Origin: Coemansia sp. RSA 1804
Taxonomy: Eukaryota; Kickxellomycota; Kickxellomycetes; Kickxellales; Kickxellaceae
Assembly (NCBI GenBank): GCA_027578815.1
Contig: JANBTH010000797.1
Coordinates: 1 to 11,236, forward strand
DNA: 11,236 nt
Direction: 5' to 3'
Notes under the pieces: model-generated
What the model saw: the letters and a program-made list of their open reading frames with translations, nothing else
Told to the model about the DNA's origin: nothing
Databases searched by the model: none
Translations under genes and position numbers: made by a program
Shown here: piece by piece, positions 1 to 7,656 of the stretch
Layout: each line of letters opens with the position of its first letter
How positions within the stretch are numbered: the stretch's first letter is position 1

Positions 1-122
1 AGCCTAGAACCCAACCAGAATGGCTGTTGCTGTCTCTTGAGCGGTGTCTTCGCATTATTTGTTTCCAGAAATATATTGCTGGAGATGAGCTTGCTGCTGA
101 AAGGGTTGTTCACGTGGATCAT
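1..122 (-). CDS. Possible 5' end of a divergent minus-strand gene (partial)
   Basis: An ATG at 122 (reverse strand) opens a frame that stays open for 40 codons to the left edge. The peptide starts MIHVNNPFSSKLISSN and ends near QQQPFWLGSR. Codon choice is like that of the real genes here (AAG, AAC, AGC, CTC, CAG preferred), and the reading begins 170 bp from the USO1 ATG, a plausible head-to-head arrangement. I do not recognise the protein. Two plus-strand frames are also open over this stretch, but they run into AT-rich sequence and give unconvincing peptides. The call rests only on frame openness, codon use and geometry, so it is tentative; an intron or a further upstream start cannot be excluded. 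Confidence 0.35.
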   Translation of the reverse strand, partial: MIHVNNPFSSKLISSNIFLETNNAKTPLKRQQQPFWLGSR

Positions 123-292
123 TGGTTTATAATGTCTTCATTCTTGAGCTCTGTTCTTTACTCAATAGTTTCGCTCTTTTATCTTTTTTTTTACAAACAG
201 TGTGGTTCATTGTTTTGATTTTGTTAATTTTGTTATTTTACTCACTCATCTGTCCCTTTTTGCTTTGCTTTTAGCATTTCCAAAGACTTGCA
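123..292. promoter_or_regulatory. Promoter and 5' leader region upstream of USO1, possibly bidirectional
   Basis: This AT- and pyrimidine-rich stretch lies immediately upstream of the USO1 start. The pyrimidine tract at about 251-272, ending in TTTTAG, looks like a 3' splice site just before the ATG, so a 5'-UTR intron is possible, but no convincing donor is visible. No clear plus-strand TATA box is seen. If the reverse-strand reading frame at 1-122 is real, this is the shared divergent promoter. Confidence 0.35.
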
Positions 293-3200
293 ATGGACTT
301 TTTCAAAAGGTACAGCGCAATTGGCGCAAGTCAACAACAATCTCCGACCGAGACAATCCAGCGTCTGGCTGACAGAATCGAAACGTCCACGCTCTTAGAG
401 GACAAGCGAGCTGCCGCACTCAGCCTCAAAGGGCTATCACGAGAGTATAAAAAGGTATGTCAACAGATTGGCTTGTGGGAGTAAGGTCGGGTCTTTTGAA
501 TTATTCGTTTATGCGCTCATTTTTGCGGCACTATTTTGTCTGAACTTGGACAATTTTCGTGTAGGATGTTGGCGAGGCAGCCTTGGAAGCGCTATTGAAC
601 ATACTAAAGGAAGAGCATGAAGATCAGCAGCTGCTCAAGGCTGTTCTGGAGACGCTGACAAACCTGTGCACGCGCACACCTTCCAGAGGCGATGCTTTTG
701 ATGAGAAGGGGGAAAGAGGCGATTCTGTTGCAGACGCATTTGCACACAGAGTACTGGACTATGCTGAGGACATGATATCAATCTTTCTGGTGTTGCTTGG
801 TGAAGCTGATTTCCACGTCAGATACTATACCGTGCAGCTGCTTGGAACACTTCACATGTGCGCAGGTGAGACGCTTCAGAATCGCGTTATGGTATCTCCA
901 ACGGGTGTTGGACGTTTGGTTGACCTTCTTTCTGACCAACGAGACATTATACGGAACGAGGGCATTCAGCTGCTTATAGCGATGACAGAGAACAATGCCG
1001 ATATACAGAAGATTGTTGCTTTTGAGAGCGCATTCGATCTTCTCTTGGGAATCGTTAACGAAGAAGGAGGGGTTCGAGGCAATATTATTGTCCAGGACTG
1101 TCTCCAGCTGCTGCACAATCTTCTAAACTACAATGTCTCCAACCAAAATCTTTTCCGCGAGACTTCTGGTATACAAAGGCTGCCTGATTTGCTGATCACA
1201 GATCCAAGTCAAACTGCTGCTGGACAAGGAGGCAACAAGCCATTCGACGCAGAAGAGGATATAGAGTGGACCGCTCAACATGCTCGCAACATGCTTGTGG
1301 TGCTTGATATTATCCGGATGCTCATTCAGCCAGGAAACACAAATACAGAATCCAACCAGTCGGCAATGCAGCAATACGGCCTTATTCCGCCGCTATTGCA
1401 GCTTGCGCTCTCCAACGAGGCACCGTCGAGTGTGCGGGCACAGGCACTTTATGCTATTGGCGATACTGTTAGGTCTCATAAAGCGAATCAAAATCTATTC
1501 CAGCGTATTCTTATTACCGCGGCAAATGATGATGACGCGGAGGATATAGGCACAAAGACGATTCCGGAGCCTGCAATTGTCATTGTTATTCGTCTGTCTG
1601 TTGGAAAGAAGCCAGCAAATGTCCCAGCTAGCGAGTACTATATTGTCAGATCAGCAGCAGCCTACCTTGTTCAGGCCTATGTTGGCAGCAATCCTGACGC
1701 ACAATTGGCATTGGCTGCGACTCTCACCCCACCAGGCGACGCCGACAACGCAAATGAACCCGAACAGCACCAGTCCGCAGGCTCACTGGTAGTGTCAGTT
1801 TTGCTTGACTGGAGCGAGGCAAGCAGGGAGGACGTGTGGCGTGTTTGGTTTGCGTCTTTGCTGCTTTCAACAATTGTCTACGGTAACCATGAGTGCAAGG
1901 AGCAGGCGCTGAAGATATCGCTTGGCGATGAGAGTAAAGGGGAGGATACCATTCCATTGATCAACGAGCTTATGTCGCAAGCGCGCCAAGCGACCCAGCA
2001 AGGGGTCGATGTCCGTGTAAGCGTCTCTTTGCTATCGCTTATTTGTGTGTGGCTGGTCAGCTTCCCAAAGGGCGTCTCGGCCGTGCTTGAAGAGTCTAGC
2101 AACGTTGCCTTCTTGGTTGAACAGATAAATGGATCCTCGGGTGTTAATGCTCTTGTTCAGGGTGTTGCTGCATTTGCACTTGGGCTTATCTACGAGTTTG
2201 ACATTGAGCCAGACACGCCAATGACACGCGATGAGATATATCCAATCATATCAAAGCGTGTAGGCTCTGACCAGCTGCTAATCCGGGTTCAGCGTTTGCG
2301 TGATTCAAAGGAGTTCCAGTATGCGGTTGGGCTAGTGTCTGGAACACATTCAAATGCGTATGGCGGAGCACCGACAGAGATATTCGTTGATAGCGTGTTT
2401 ACCAGCATGTTCAAGAACCATTATGAGAGCTTCCGCGCAGCAGTGCGTCTTGGTCCAAGCGAGGCAATGGTCAACCCTAACTACGCTCATCTGCAGGGAG
2501 GGATGGTAACCAGCTATGCTGGCACGTCTACGCCAGGGAGCGTGCCCGGTACACCTGTGCTAGGCGGTGCTGCAATCTCACGCTCAGAATCGCCAGCGGC
2601 AGCACCTTCAGGCATGGTATATGGCTCTCTAGGGGATTCCGGCATTAGTGGCGGCTTTACCGAGCCAATGGTGCCCAAGAGCGAACTTGAAGCGCTAAAC
2701 GCAAAGCTTTCCGAGCAAGAAAACATTGTTGCGGCCCTCCAACGCAAGCTTGATGAGAGTGCCAAGTCTACACAGAAGGCCCTGAATGAAGATTCAGGTG
2801 CTAGCAAGGCTGAGCTAGCTGAAGAGAAAGAGCTAAGGATAAGAGTTGAGACTGAGCGGGACGAACAGAAGGCAGTGATTGCTGGTCTACAAGATGACCT
2901 CGATACTGTCAAGGCACAGCTTGCAGAGGCACAGCAGAAGCAAGGAAACAGCAACGAGGAAAAGACTTTTAATCTTGAAAAGATGTTATCTAGTCTGAAG
3001 CTTGACATGGACCAGAAAGAAGCACAGTGGAACGAACAGCGCGGCGAACTGCAAAAGAAGCTTGCCAATTCTGAAAAGCAAGTGGTCAAGGCGGCGGCGG
3101 CAGTTCGCAATACCAACAAGAAAAAGGAGCAACAACAGACATCTGCATTGGAAGCCACCCAGAAGGAGTCAAAGGCAAAGGATGAGCAGATCTCAAAGCT

Positions 3201-3429
3201 GAACGCGCAGGTTCAAGATCTGTTGGAAAGGGTAAAGGGTCTCGACAATGTGGACAAACTGAAAGAAAGAATTGCAGGGCTGGAGAAGGAGCAGGAGGAC
3301 CTTCTTGTCTACTTGGCTGACCAGGACCAGCAGGCCAAGGAGCATCGCGCCAAACTGCGCAAATATGGCGAAGATATCCCGCTATCCGAAGACGAAGCAG
3401 ACGGCGATGACGACGACGGCGATGAGTAA
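293..3429 (+). CDS. USO1: General vesicular transport factor Uso1/p115, two exons (293-454, 565-3429)
   Basis: Joined exons give about 1008 residues. Uso1/p115 is a peripheral membrane tether that acts downstream of Rab1/Ypt1 to capture ER-derived COPII vesicles at the Golgi and promote SNARE pairing. Residues about 1-685 form the armadillo-like head. Stretches such as VSPTGVGRLVDLL (about 164), QKIVAFESAFDLLLGI (about 202) and SNQNLFRE (about 246) match the p115 head as I know it, and FVDSVFTSMFKNHYESF closes the domain. A Gly/Ser/Pro-rich linker (about 690-755) leads into a coiled coil (about 757-985) and an acidic end (SEDEADGDDDDGDE). The start is firm: MDFF plus a Leu-rich helix ending LKGLSREYKK matches other fungal Uso1 N-termini, and the exon junction restores the conserved KK-DVG. 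The length is close to animal p115 (about 960) and far below budding-yeast Uso1 (1790), because the coil is short. It is convergent with the next gene. Confidence 0.95.
455..564 (+). other. USO1: Spliceosomal intron of USO1 (110 bp, phase 0)
   Basis: The donor GTATGT at 455 and acceptor GTAG ending at 564 bound this intron. The upstream frame meets a stop at 482-484 if not spliced. The downstream frame has no good ATG start but begins with DVGEAALEALL, the conserved continuation of Uso1 after LSREYKK. CTGAAC at 540-545, about 20 bases before the acceptor, is a near-consensus branch site. Confidence 0.93.
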
Positions 3430-3543
3430 AGAATGCTTTATTTTGTTATTTATTTTCAAATGTTAACTGGTTTTCATAGCTGTTTTTATTATTAAGAAGT
3501 CGGCATTACTGAAAAGTTGCTACCGCCTTGGAAAAAAAAGATT
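3430..3543. other. Convergent 3' ends of USO1 and the first flavoprotein gene
   Basis: Only 114 bp separate the two stop codons, so the 3' untranslated regions of the opposing transcripts probably overlap. After the USO1 stop there is a T-rich stretch without a canonical AATAAA on the plus strand. Confidence 0.7.
3485..3490 (-). terminator. Poly(A) signal AATAAA for the minus-strand flavoprotein gene
   Basis: TTTATT on the plus strand reads AATAAA on the minus strand, 54 bases beyond the stop at 3544. The distance suits a cleavage and polyadenylation signal. Confidence 0.5.
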
Positions 3544-4881
3544 CTATCTACCAAAGGTCGGGAACGATCCGATGGACAAGCTCTTTGTGGCCTTTCCAAG
3601 CTTGATATCTGGAGAAACATAGTTCATTGCCTGCTCTGTTGGGATCACCTCATCGCCCATCTGAACAACCGCGTGGTGGTCGCCAAGGACAAGCTTGATG
3701 CTACCATACGTGCTGGATCCACCGCCTCTGCCCCTTCCACCTCTACGTCCGCCTCTTCCGCCACCTCTGCCCATATTGGCCTCACCGCCTCTGATGCTAT
3801 TCTCTCCTCTTGCTGCGCGAATGGACGCAGAGATTGAGTCTCCGGCAACACGGCCGCCGTTAGCTGCAGCGCCAGCCAGCTTTACCTTGTTCTGGTTGGC
3901 GACATCGCCCACGGCAAAGATGTGGCTATACTTTGGATCGTCTATCTGCATTGTTTCGGAATTAATGCGAATCCCGGTGGGCGTAAAGACAGGCTGGTCC
4001 GTGGACGAAGGCAAGTCGACAAGTGGCGCCTTGGACTTTATGCCAAGACAGTTGAAAACAAGGTCGGCTTGTACGGTAGTCCCGGAGGAGGTAACAAGCG
4101 TTGCATTGCGTTTGACAGTGTCTACAAGTTCCGGAAGAATGCCGACGTACTTGGAGCTGCCGTGAGGACTGAAATCCTCTTGTTCCGATGTCTTTTCTTC
4201 AACCACGCGCTCGCCAAACATCGTATTGACGCCAAGCATATGGAGAACACGGACCGTTTCTTTGCGGAGCTCGTCCTTGAATGGTCCGGGCACAGGAAGC
4301 TCGCGCGAGTGAATCAACGTGATATCCTTTTGCGGATAATCAGTCTTGAGGTCAGCAACAAGCTCGGTGCCGACTGCACCACCGCCAACAACCACAATCG
4401 ACTTTGCATCCCTGATTGACAGCTGATATTTTTCCATTGCAGTCAAATACTCTTCGCGAGTCGAAGCAGCAACGCCAATCGGAGCATTGCGGCTCTGGCC
4501 CAGGGCAATCACCAGGTAGTCAAACTCGACATGCTCGCTAGAGCCCGCCAGCTCAACATGGGTCGGAGTAATACGCGAGATAATGCTCTTCTTTATTTCA
4601 ATCGACGAGTGCTGAAGCCACGGCATATCGCTGTAGGGAATCCAGAGCTTGCGCGAGTATTCGGGCTGCGTAAGCCCGCGAGTCATGCCAAGATAGTGGA
4701 CAAACCCGTCCTTGCGGTCTATTAGAGTTATCTTGACGTCGGGATTCGGTGGAGCCTGCTTTGTTCCATCATAGTCTGGGCCGTTTGCTAGGAGGCCCAG
4801 ATACAGGCTCTTCATGGTGTTGAGGCCGCCAAAGTTGCCGCCAGCGACAGCAATACGAATAGGATTGCGAAGAATGGGCAT
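3544..4881 (-). CDS. FSP1/AIFM2-like NAD(P)H flavoprotein with an RGG insertion
   Basis: This encodes 445 residues. Proteins of this family bind FAD and NAD(P)H and reduce quinones; human FSP1 regenerates ubiquinol. The first dinucleotide motif is GGNFGG at 14-19 (the third Gly of the usual GGGFGG is Asn). The second Rossmann motif is GGGAVGTE at 166-173, and the FAD aspartate sits in FAVGDVA (322-328, Asp326). Glu173 aligns with human FSP1 Glu156, and Lys430 probably with Lys355 (human numbering recalled). An Arg/Gly-rich block at 364-388 interrupts the junction between the FAD domain and the C-terminal domain. The start is ATG 4881: the frame is open further upstream to 5046 but has no ATG there, and a TATA box lies inside that extension. 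There is no N-terminal Gly for myristoylation and no membrane segment. The quinone substrate and location are inferred from family membership only. Confidence 0.88.
   Translation of the reverse strand: MPILRNPIRIAVAGGNFGGLNTMKSLYLGLLANGPDYDGTKQAPPNPDVKITLIDRKDGFVHYLGMTRGLTQPEYSRKLWIPYSDMPWLQHSSIEIKKSIISRITPTHVELAGSSEHVEFDYLVIALGQSRNAPIGVAASTREEYLTAMEKYQLSIRDAKSIVVVGGGAVGTELVADLKTDYPQKDITLIHSRELPVPGPFKDELRKETVRVLHMLGVNTMFGERVVEEKTSEQEDFSPHGSSKYVGILPELVDTVKRNATLVTSSGTTVQADLVFNCLGIKSKAPLVDLPSSTDQPVFTPTGIRINSETMQIDDPKYSHIFAVGDVANQNKVKLAGAAANGGRVAGDSISASIRAARGENSIRGGEANMGRGGGRGGRRGGRGRGGGSSTYGSIKLVLGDHHAVVQMGDEVIPTEQAMNYVSPDIKLGKATKSLSIGSFPTFGR
3718..3792 (-). repeat. RGG-box-coding low-complexity block
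   Basis: Codons for residues 364-388 of the flavoprotein encode IRGGEANMGRGGG followed by RGGRRGGRGRGGG, with GG(H)GG(H)AGA-type short repeats in the DNA. RGG boxes are known RNA- and protein-binding segments and targets of arginine methyltransferases. Their presence in this enzyme is seen directly; any such activity here is inference. Confidence 0.85.
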
Positions 4882-4950
4882 ATTAAGAGTGCTGCAACGA
4901 ACGGTCTGCAAACGTGTTTGAAAGAAGCGGTTTGCCGGGCCAATGTGAAA

Positions 4951-4959
4951 TTTTTTATA
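4951..4959 (-). promoter_or_regulatory. TATA box of the RGG flavoprotein gene
   Basis: The minus strand reads TATAAAAAA here, 70 bases before the ATG at 4881. With initiation about 30 bases downstream this leaves a 5' leader of about 40 bases. It supports ATG 4881 as the start and argues against translation of the upstream open frame. Confidence 0.55.
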
Positions 4960-5521
4960 CTCGATATGGACTGGGATAAAAGATTGAGGATATGCCGTTA
5001 CAGATGAAAGAAGACAATCAGCAATAGAAACGTCTGGGAGGCCCAAATCCTGACCATTTTATATGTGCTTCAAAACAGAATTGACATGGCAGGCGATGGA
5101 AGGCTTCTATGAAAAATGCCAAGACTTTTTTATTTCTTGCCCTCAAGCATACTCTTAGCGGGACGGAATGCTGGCAACAATCTGATGATATTCCTATTTT
5201 TCCGCTCCATCAGATAAACAAATATTACCAGCTTTCTCTTTTTTCTTCTTTGCGAAACACTGGACGGAGACTTGTAGAAATATATTCCCTTCTTTGTAAA
5301 AAAAAAAATAAAGACCAATTACAAAGAGGGTATGACTGGAGTGGTTCAATCAATCCAAACGGTGGTTATACAGCACCTCTGAATTCCGCGTTATCATGTA
5401 AATGCATTTAGCTTGTTGTTCCTACGGCATATAGACAATAGCTATCTATGCGTTTACAAGGGTACCAGTAAGATTGATTTGCTTGTATATCGGACAAAAA
5501 ATTGTTATCCGGGCTTTTAAG
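4960..5521. other. Intergenic region between flavoprotein gene and F-box-like gene
   Basis: This stretch holds the upstream promoter region of the gene ending at 3544 and the 3' region of the gene ending at 5522. It is AT-rich with homopolymer runs (10 A at about 5299-5308) and no ATG-initiated frame of convincing length. No AATAAA is seen on the minus strand close to the F-box-like stop; the first is at 5129-5134. No tRNA or repeat was recognised. Confidence 0.55.
5130..5210 (-). CDS. Possible 26-residue small ORF, unrecognised
   Basis: An ATG at 5210 on the minus strand starts MERKNRNIIRLLPAFRPAKS and ends MLEGKK with a TAA that overlaps an AATAAA (5129-5134). The peptide is basic (8 Lys/Arg) with a short hydrophobic centre. 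The same frame is open upstream to about 5318 without an ATG, so this could instead be a last exon. I do not recognise it, and a frame this short can arise by chance. Confidence 0.15.
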   Translation of the reverse strand: MERKNRNIIRLLPAFRPAKSMLEGKK

Positions 5522-7099
5522 CTAATGTTCTCCTCCCCAAAGGTTCATAATTCTTATCATTCGCCTGTAAGGCGGTGGGGTCGCCATTGATCCGAGGTAA
5601 GAAACATTCCGTAGCCTTGTCATTGAATCAGAGCACTCCCGAAAGCAAGACGAGACAAGTCCGCGGTCGTCTTCAGCATTGTTGCTACGACTATCTATGG
5701 ATATGCTAGACAGATTTTGGCATTTCTGGCGGATGGCCACGATCTGCTGAAGGGTTAGCCTTATGTGTGGCGCGACTAGAACGCGCAGCGGATGGTCTTT
5801 GTGCATTTCGCTAAAGTCCAGTGCTGGCTGTTCTTCCATTATGCTGCGCTCAGAATTGTTTGGCACATCGCTCTCTCCCATACACGTAAACTGCATCGTT
5901 TCCAATGGAAGTGAGGATGTTAACAGACGCCATACACCGCGGATGGTAGTAACACAGCTTTGATTGAGTCTTTGCGTTGAGTGCACATCAATTCTTGTCA
6001 ACAACGGCATGTTTTCCGAAATGGACAGCGAGTCTGCATCAGATATCGCCAATAGACAAAGGTAACACAGCTTGGGCCACTTGTTGGAGAACGATTGTCC
6101 GTAGGCAATGTTGAGCGGAAGTTCCGAATCTGGAATTAGGGACGAGCATTCGGTAAATTTAAGGCACTGGAGCCGAGGAAACTCCGTAGCATCGAGGTAG
6201 ATTCTAGCCGGTGTTCCGTGCAAAGTGTGTGTGCATAGCCTTATGCTGAGAACAGCAAGGCTTTTCCAGATACGTCCGTCCTTTTCCTCCGTGAGTGAGA
6301 GAGAAGCGTCTTTTCTAGTGGGCGATGCAAGGGATAATCCCGAAGCAATAAGCTGTGTAGGGCACAGCCCAATGAGTTCTACTTTGAGCAACTGGTGGCG
6401 CCCAGCACAAAGCACGGCATTGATAATGCGGATGTCAATCGAGGTGGTCAGTCTTATTGTCGACAGACCGGTTGCAATGGGCATTAGCAAAATCGGGTCG
6501 TTGCGTGTCGTGATTGCCGATACCGGGTCGTCCTCGCGTAGAAACGCACAGATATGGATTTCTTTGAGTTTTGGCGAATTCAAGAACATAGCAGCTCTTC
6601 GCATATCAATTGGGATTCGTCCTCGGACTGTTATTTTGCGGATGTTTGCTAACCGCGGTTCAAGGTAGTTTGCCAGACCTGGAAAGGCGCATTTCTGTGC
6701 ATATGTGATATCAAGCTCCTGCAACCGTGGCCACTTGTGTAGATCGCAAAATGGCTGTAGGTCCTCATTTTCCTCAGTCATGGAGTATCTTCTGTAGTGC
6801 GAAATGATTCCTCTGAATCTCACTGTTGTGCAAATTTTACGTGTGTGGTGGCCATATAGAGCCTGCATCTCGCTAAACGCAATATTTGGGAAACAGTCGT
6901 CAAAGTGGACGGTGTGCCAGGCATAGCGAATTGCGATATGTCGCCACTCGCTGTCAACATGTGTTAGGATAAAGTTGACTCCAGTAAACTGCATTCTATG
7001 TGGCGATGACATTGCGCCCACCCCCTGAACGTAGGCCTGGTGAGAATGCACTAGCTGGCATATGCGCTCTTTTACGTCGCTGTTTAGTCTCGGCGTCAT
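5522..7099 (-). CDS. F-box/leucine-rich-repeat-like protein
   Basis: This encodes 525 residues. It begins MTPRLNSDVKERICQLV and continues to ILTHVDSEWRHIAIRYAWHTVHF (about 43-66). This is the layout of a degenerate F-box: an LxxDVxxxI helix, then a W-containing helix before an HF strand. The rest carries irregular leucine-rich segments: WPRLQELDITY (123-133), SPKLKEIHICAF (175-186), FPRLQCLKFTE (307-317), WPKLCYLCLL (341-350), MPLLTRIDVHS (364-374), HPLRVLVAPHIRL (436-448) and CQNLSSISIDS (460-470). F-box proteins usually bring substrates to SCF ubiquitin ligases through Skp1, with the LRR part choosing the target; that role is inferred. Such proteins are abundant in Kickxellales fungi, as I recall. 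The start is ATG 7099, the first ATG in the frame, with a TATA box 76 bases upstream. The target is unknown. Confidence 0.7.
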   Translation of the reverse strand: MTPRLNSDVKERICQLVHSHQAYVQGVGAMSSPHRMQFTGVNFILTHVDSEWRHIAIRYAWHTVHFDDCFPNIAFSEMQALYGHHTRKICTTVRFRGIISHYRRYSMTEENEDLQPFCDLHKWPRLQELDITYAQKCAFPGLANYLEPRLANIRKITVRGRIPIDMRRAAMFLNSPKLKEIHICAFLREDDPVSAITTRNDPILLMPIATGLSTIRLTTSIDIRIINAVLCAGRHQLLKVELIGLCPTQLIASGLSLASPTRKDASLSLTEEKDGRIWKSLAVLSIRLCTHTLHGTPARIYLDATEFPRLQCLKFTECSSLIPDSELPLNIAYGQSFSNKWPKLCYLCLLAISDADSLSISENMPLLTRIDVHSTQRLNQSCVTTIRGVWRLLTSSLPLETMQFTCMGESDVPNNSERSIMEEQPALDFSEMHKDHPLRVLVAPHIRLTLQQIVAIRQKCQNLSSISIDSRSNNAEDDRGLVSSCFRECSDSMTRLRNVSYLGSMATPPPYRRMIRIMNLWGGEH

Positions 7100-7174
7100 C
7101 GTTTTAATACAGAAATAGATTATTACTACAAAATAATAAAGCACCTAAACAAGATACCAAAGTAAAGTTGCATA

Positions 7175-7182
7175 CTTTTATA
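7175..7182 (-). promoter_or_regulatory. TATA box of the F-box-like gene
   Basis: The minus strand reads TATAAAAG, 76 bases before the ATG at 7099. The spacing is nearly the same as at the flavoprotein gene (70 bases), which supports both start calls. Confidence 0.5.
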
Positions 7183-7604
7183 ACGACAGTACATTCAGCA
7201 TCACACCAGCTGCTCCGGGTTTTGCTTTTTTTTTCTCTAGCCAGACATTTGTATAGATGCTGTTTAAATGCGGTGTGGCGTTTTAAAGCACCAATATCAC
7301 ATGAAATATGTGAGGCTTGATTTTCGATTTTCATTTTTTTCTTTTGGCAAGCGGAGAACTGCTGTTCACACATATCATCATATCCTTGTTTTGTTAAACA
7401 CACATGGGATACGAGAGTTAGTGGGGAGGTTCCCAGGAACAGACAATGCTGCTTGTAATAACATAAGAGAGGATACCAACATCAATTACTGCTATTTCTC
7501 AGCACACTATGCTGCGTGTACATTATGTAAAACACTAATGCGCGTGGAGGACAACAAAAGTAGAGTGCAATTTGAGTGGGATTTATGAACTGACCAGCAA
7601 TGGT
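7183..7604. other. Intergenic region with no gene seen
   Basis: Upstream region of the F-box-like gene and distal 3' region of the second flavoprotein gene. Open frames exist on both strands but have atypical codons and no recognisable motif. A 9-T run with flanking T-rich sequence occurs at about 7222-7235. Nothing else was recognised. Confidence 0.5.
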
Positions 7605-7610
7605 TTTATT
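7605..7610 (-). terminator. Poly(A) signal AATAAA for the second flavoprotein gene
   Basis: TTTATT on the plus strand reads AATAAA on the minus strand, 47 bases past the TAG at 7657. This matches the placement seen at the other flavoprotein gene. Confidence 0.5.
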
Positions 7611-7656
7611 TGTATGTAAATTAAATTCTAAGCTAATGATATAGCGCACATTTGCT

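Noticed and set aside
27..218. Plus-strand frame of 63 codons at the left edge, read as the last exon of an upstream gene or an upstream exon of USO1
   Set aside because: The C-terminal half is AT-rich with Phe/Leu/Ser/Tyr noise, and the conserved Uso1 N-terminus begins at 293, so no upstream coding exon is needed.
2514..3158. Long minus-strand open frame (214 codons) opposite the Uso1 coiled coil
   Set aside because: Ser/Ala/Cys/Phe-rich peptide typical of the antisense of Lys/Glu/Gln-rich coil codons; it lies wholly within a certain gene.
3695..4419. Plus-strand open frames opposite the RGG flavoprotein gene, including a Pro/Leu-rich one
   Set aside because: The Pro/Leu run is the antisense of the Gly/Arg codons; the minus-strand frame has clear FAD and NAD motifs.
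4882..5046. N-terminal extension of the RGG flavoprotein as a mitochondrial targeting sequence
   Set aside because: The open stretch has no ATG start (it opens at TTG) and contains the TATA box; the enzyme begins naturally at ATG 4881.
5299..5310. Poly-A run as the tail of a retroposed element
   Set aside because: No element body, target-site duplication or coding remnant is visible next to it.
6225..6668. Plus-strand 147-codon frame opposite the F-box-like gene
   Set aside because: No motif is seen, and the opposite strand has a longer frame with a repeated leucine-rich pattern and a matching TATA box.
7104..7588. Overlapping open frames on both strands between the F-box-like and second flavoprotein genes
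   Set aside because: About 100 codons each, Cys/Lys/Phe-rich with AT-driven composition and no recognisable domain; they overlap promoter and 3' regions.
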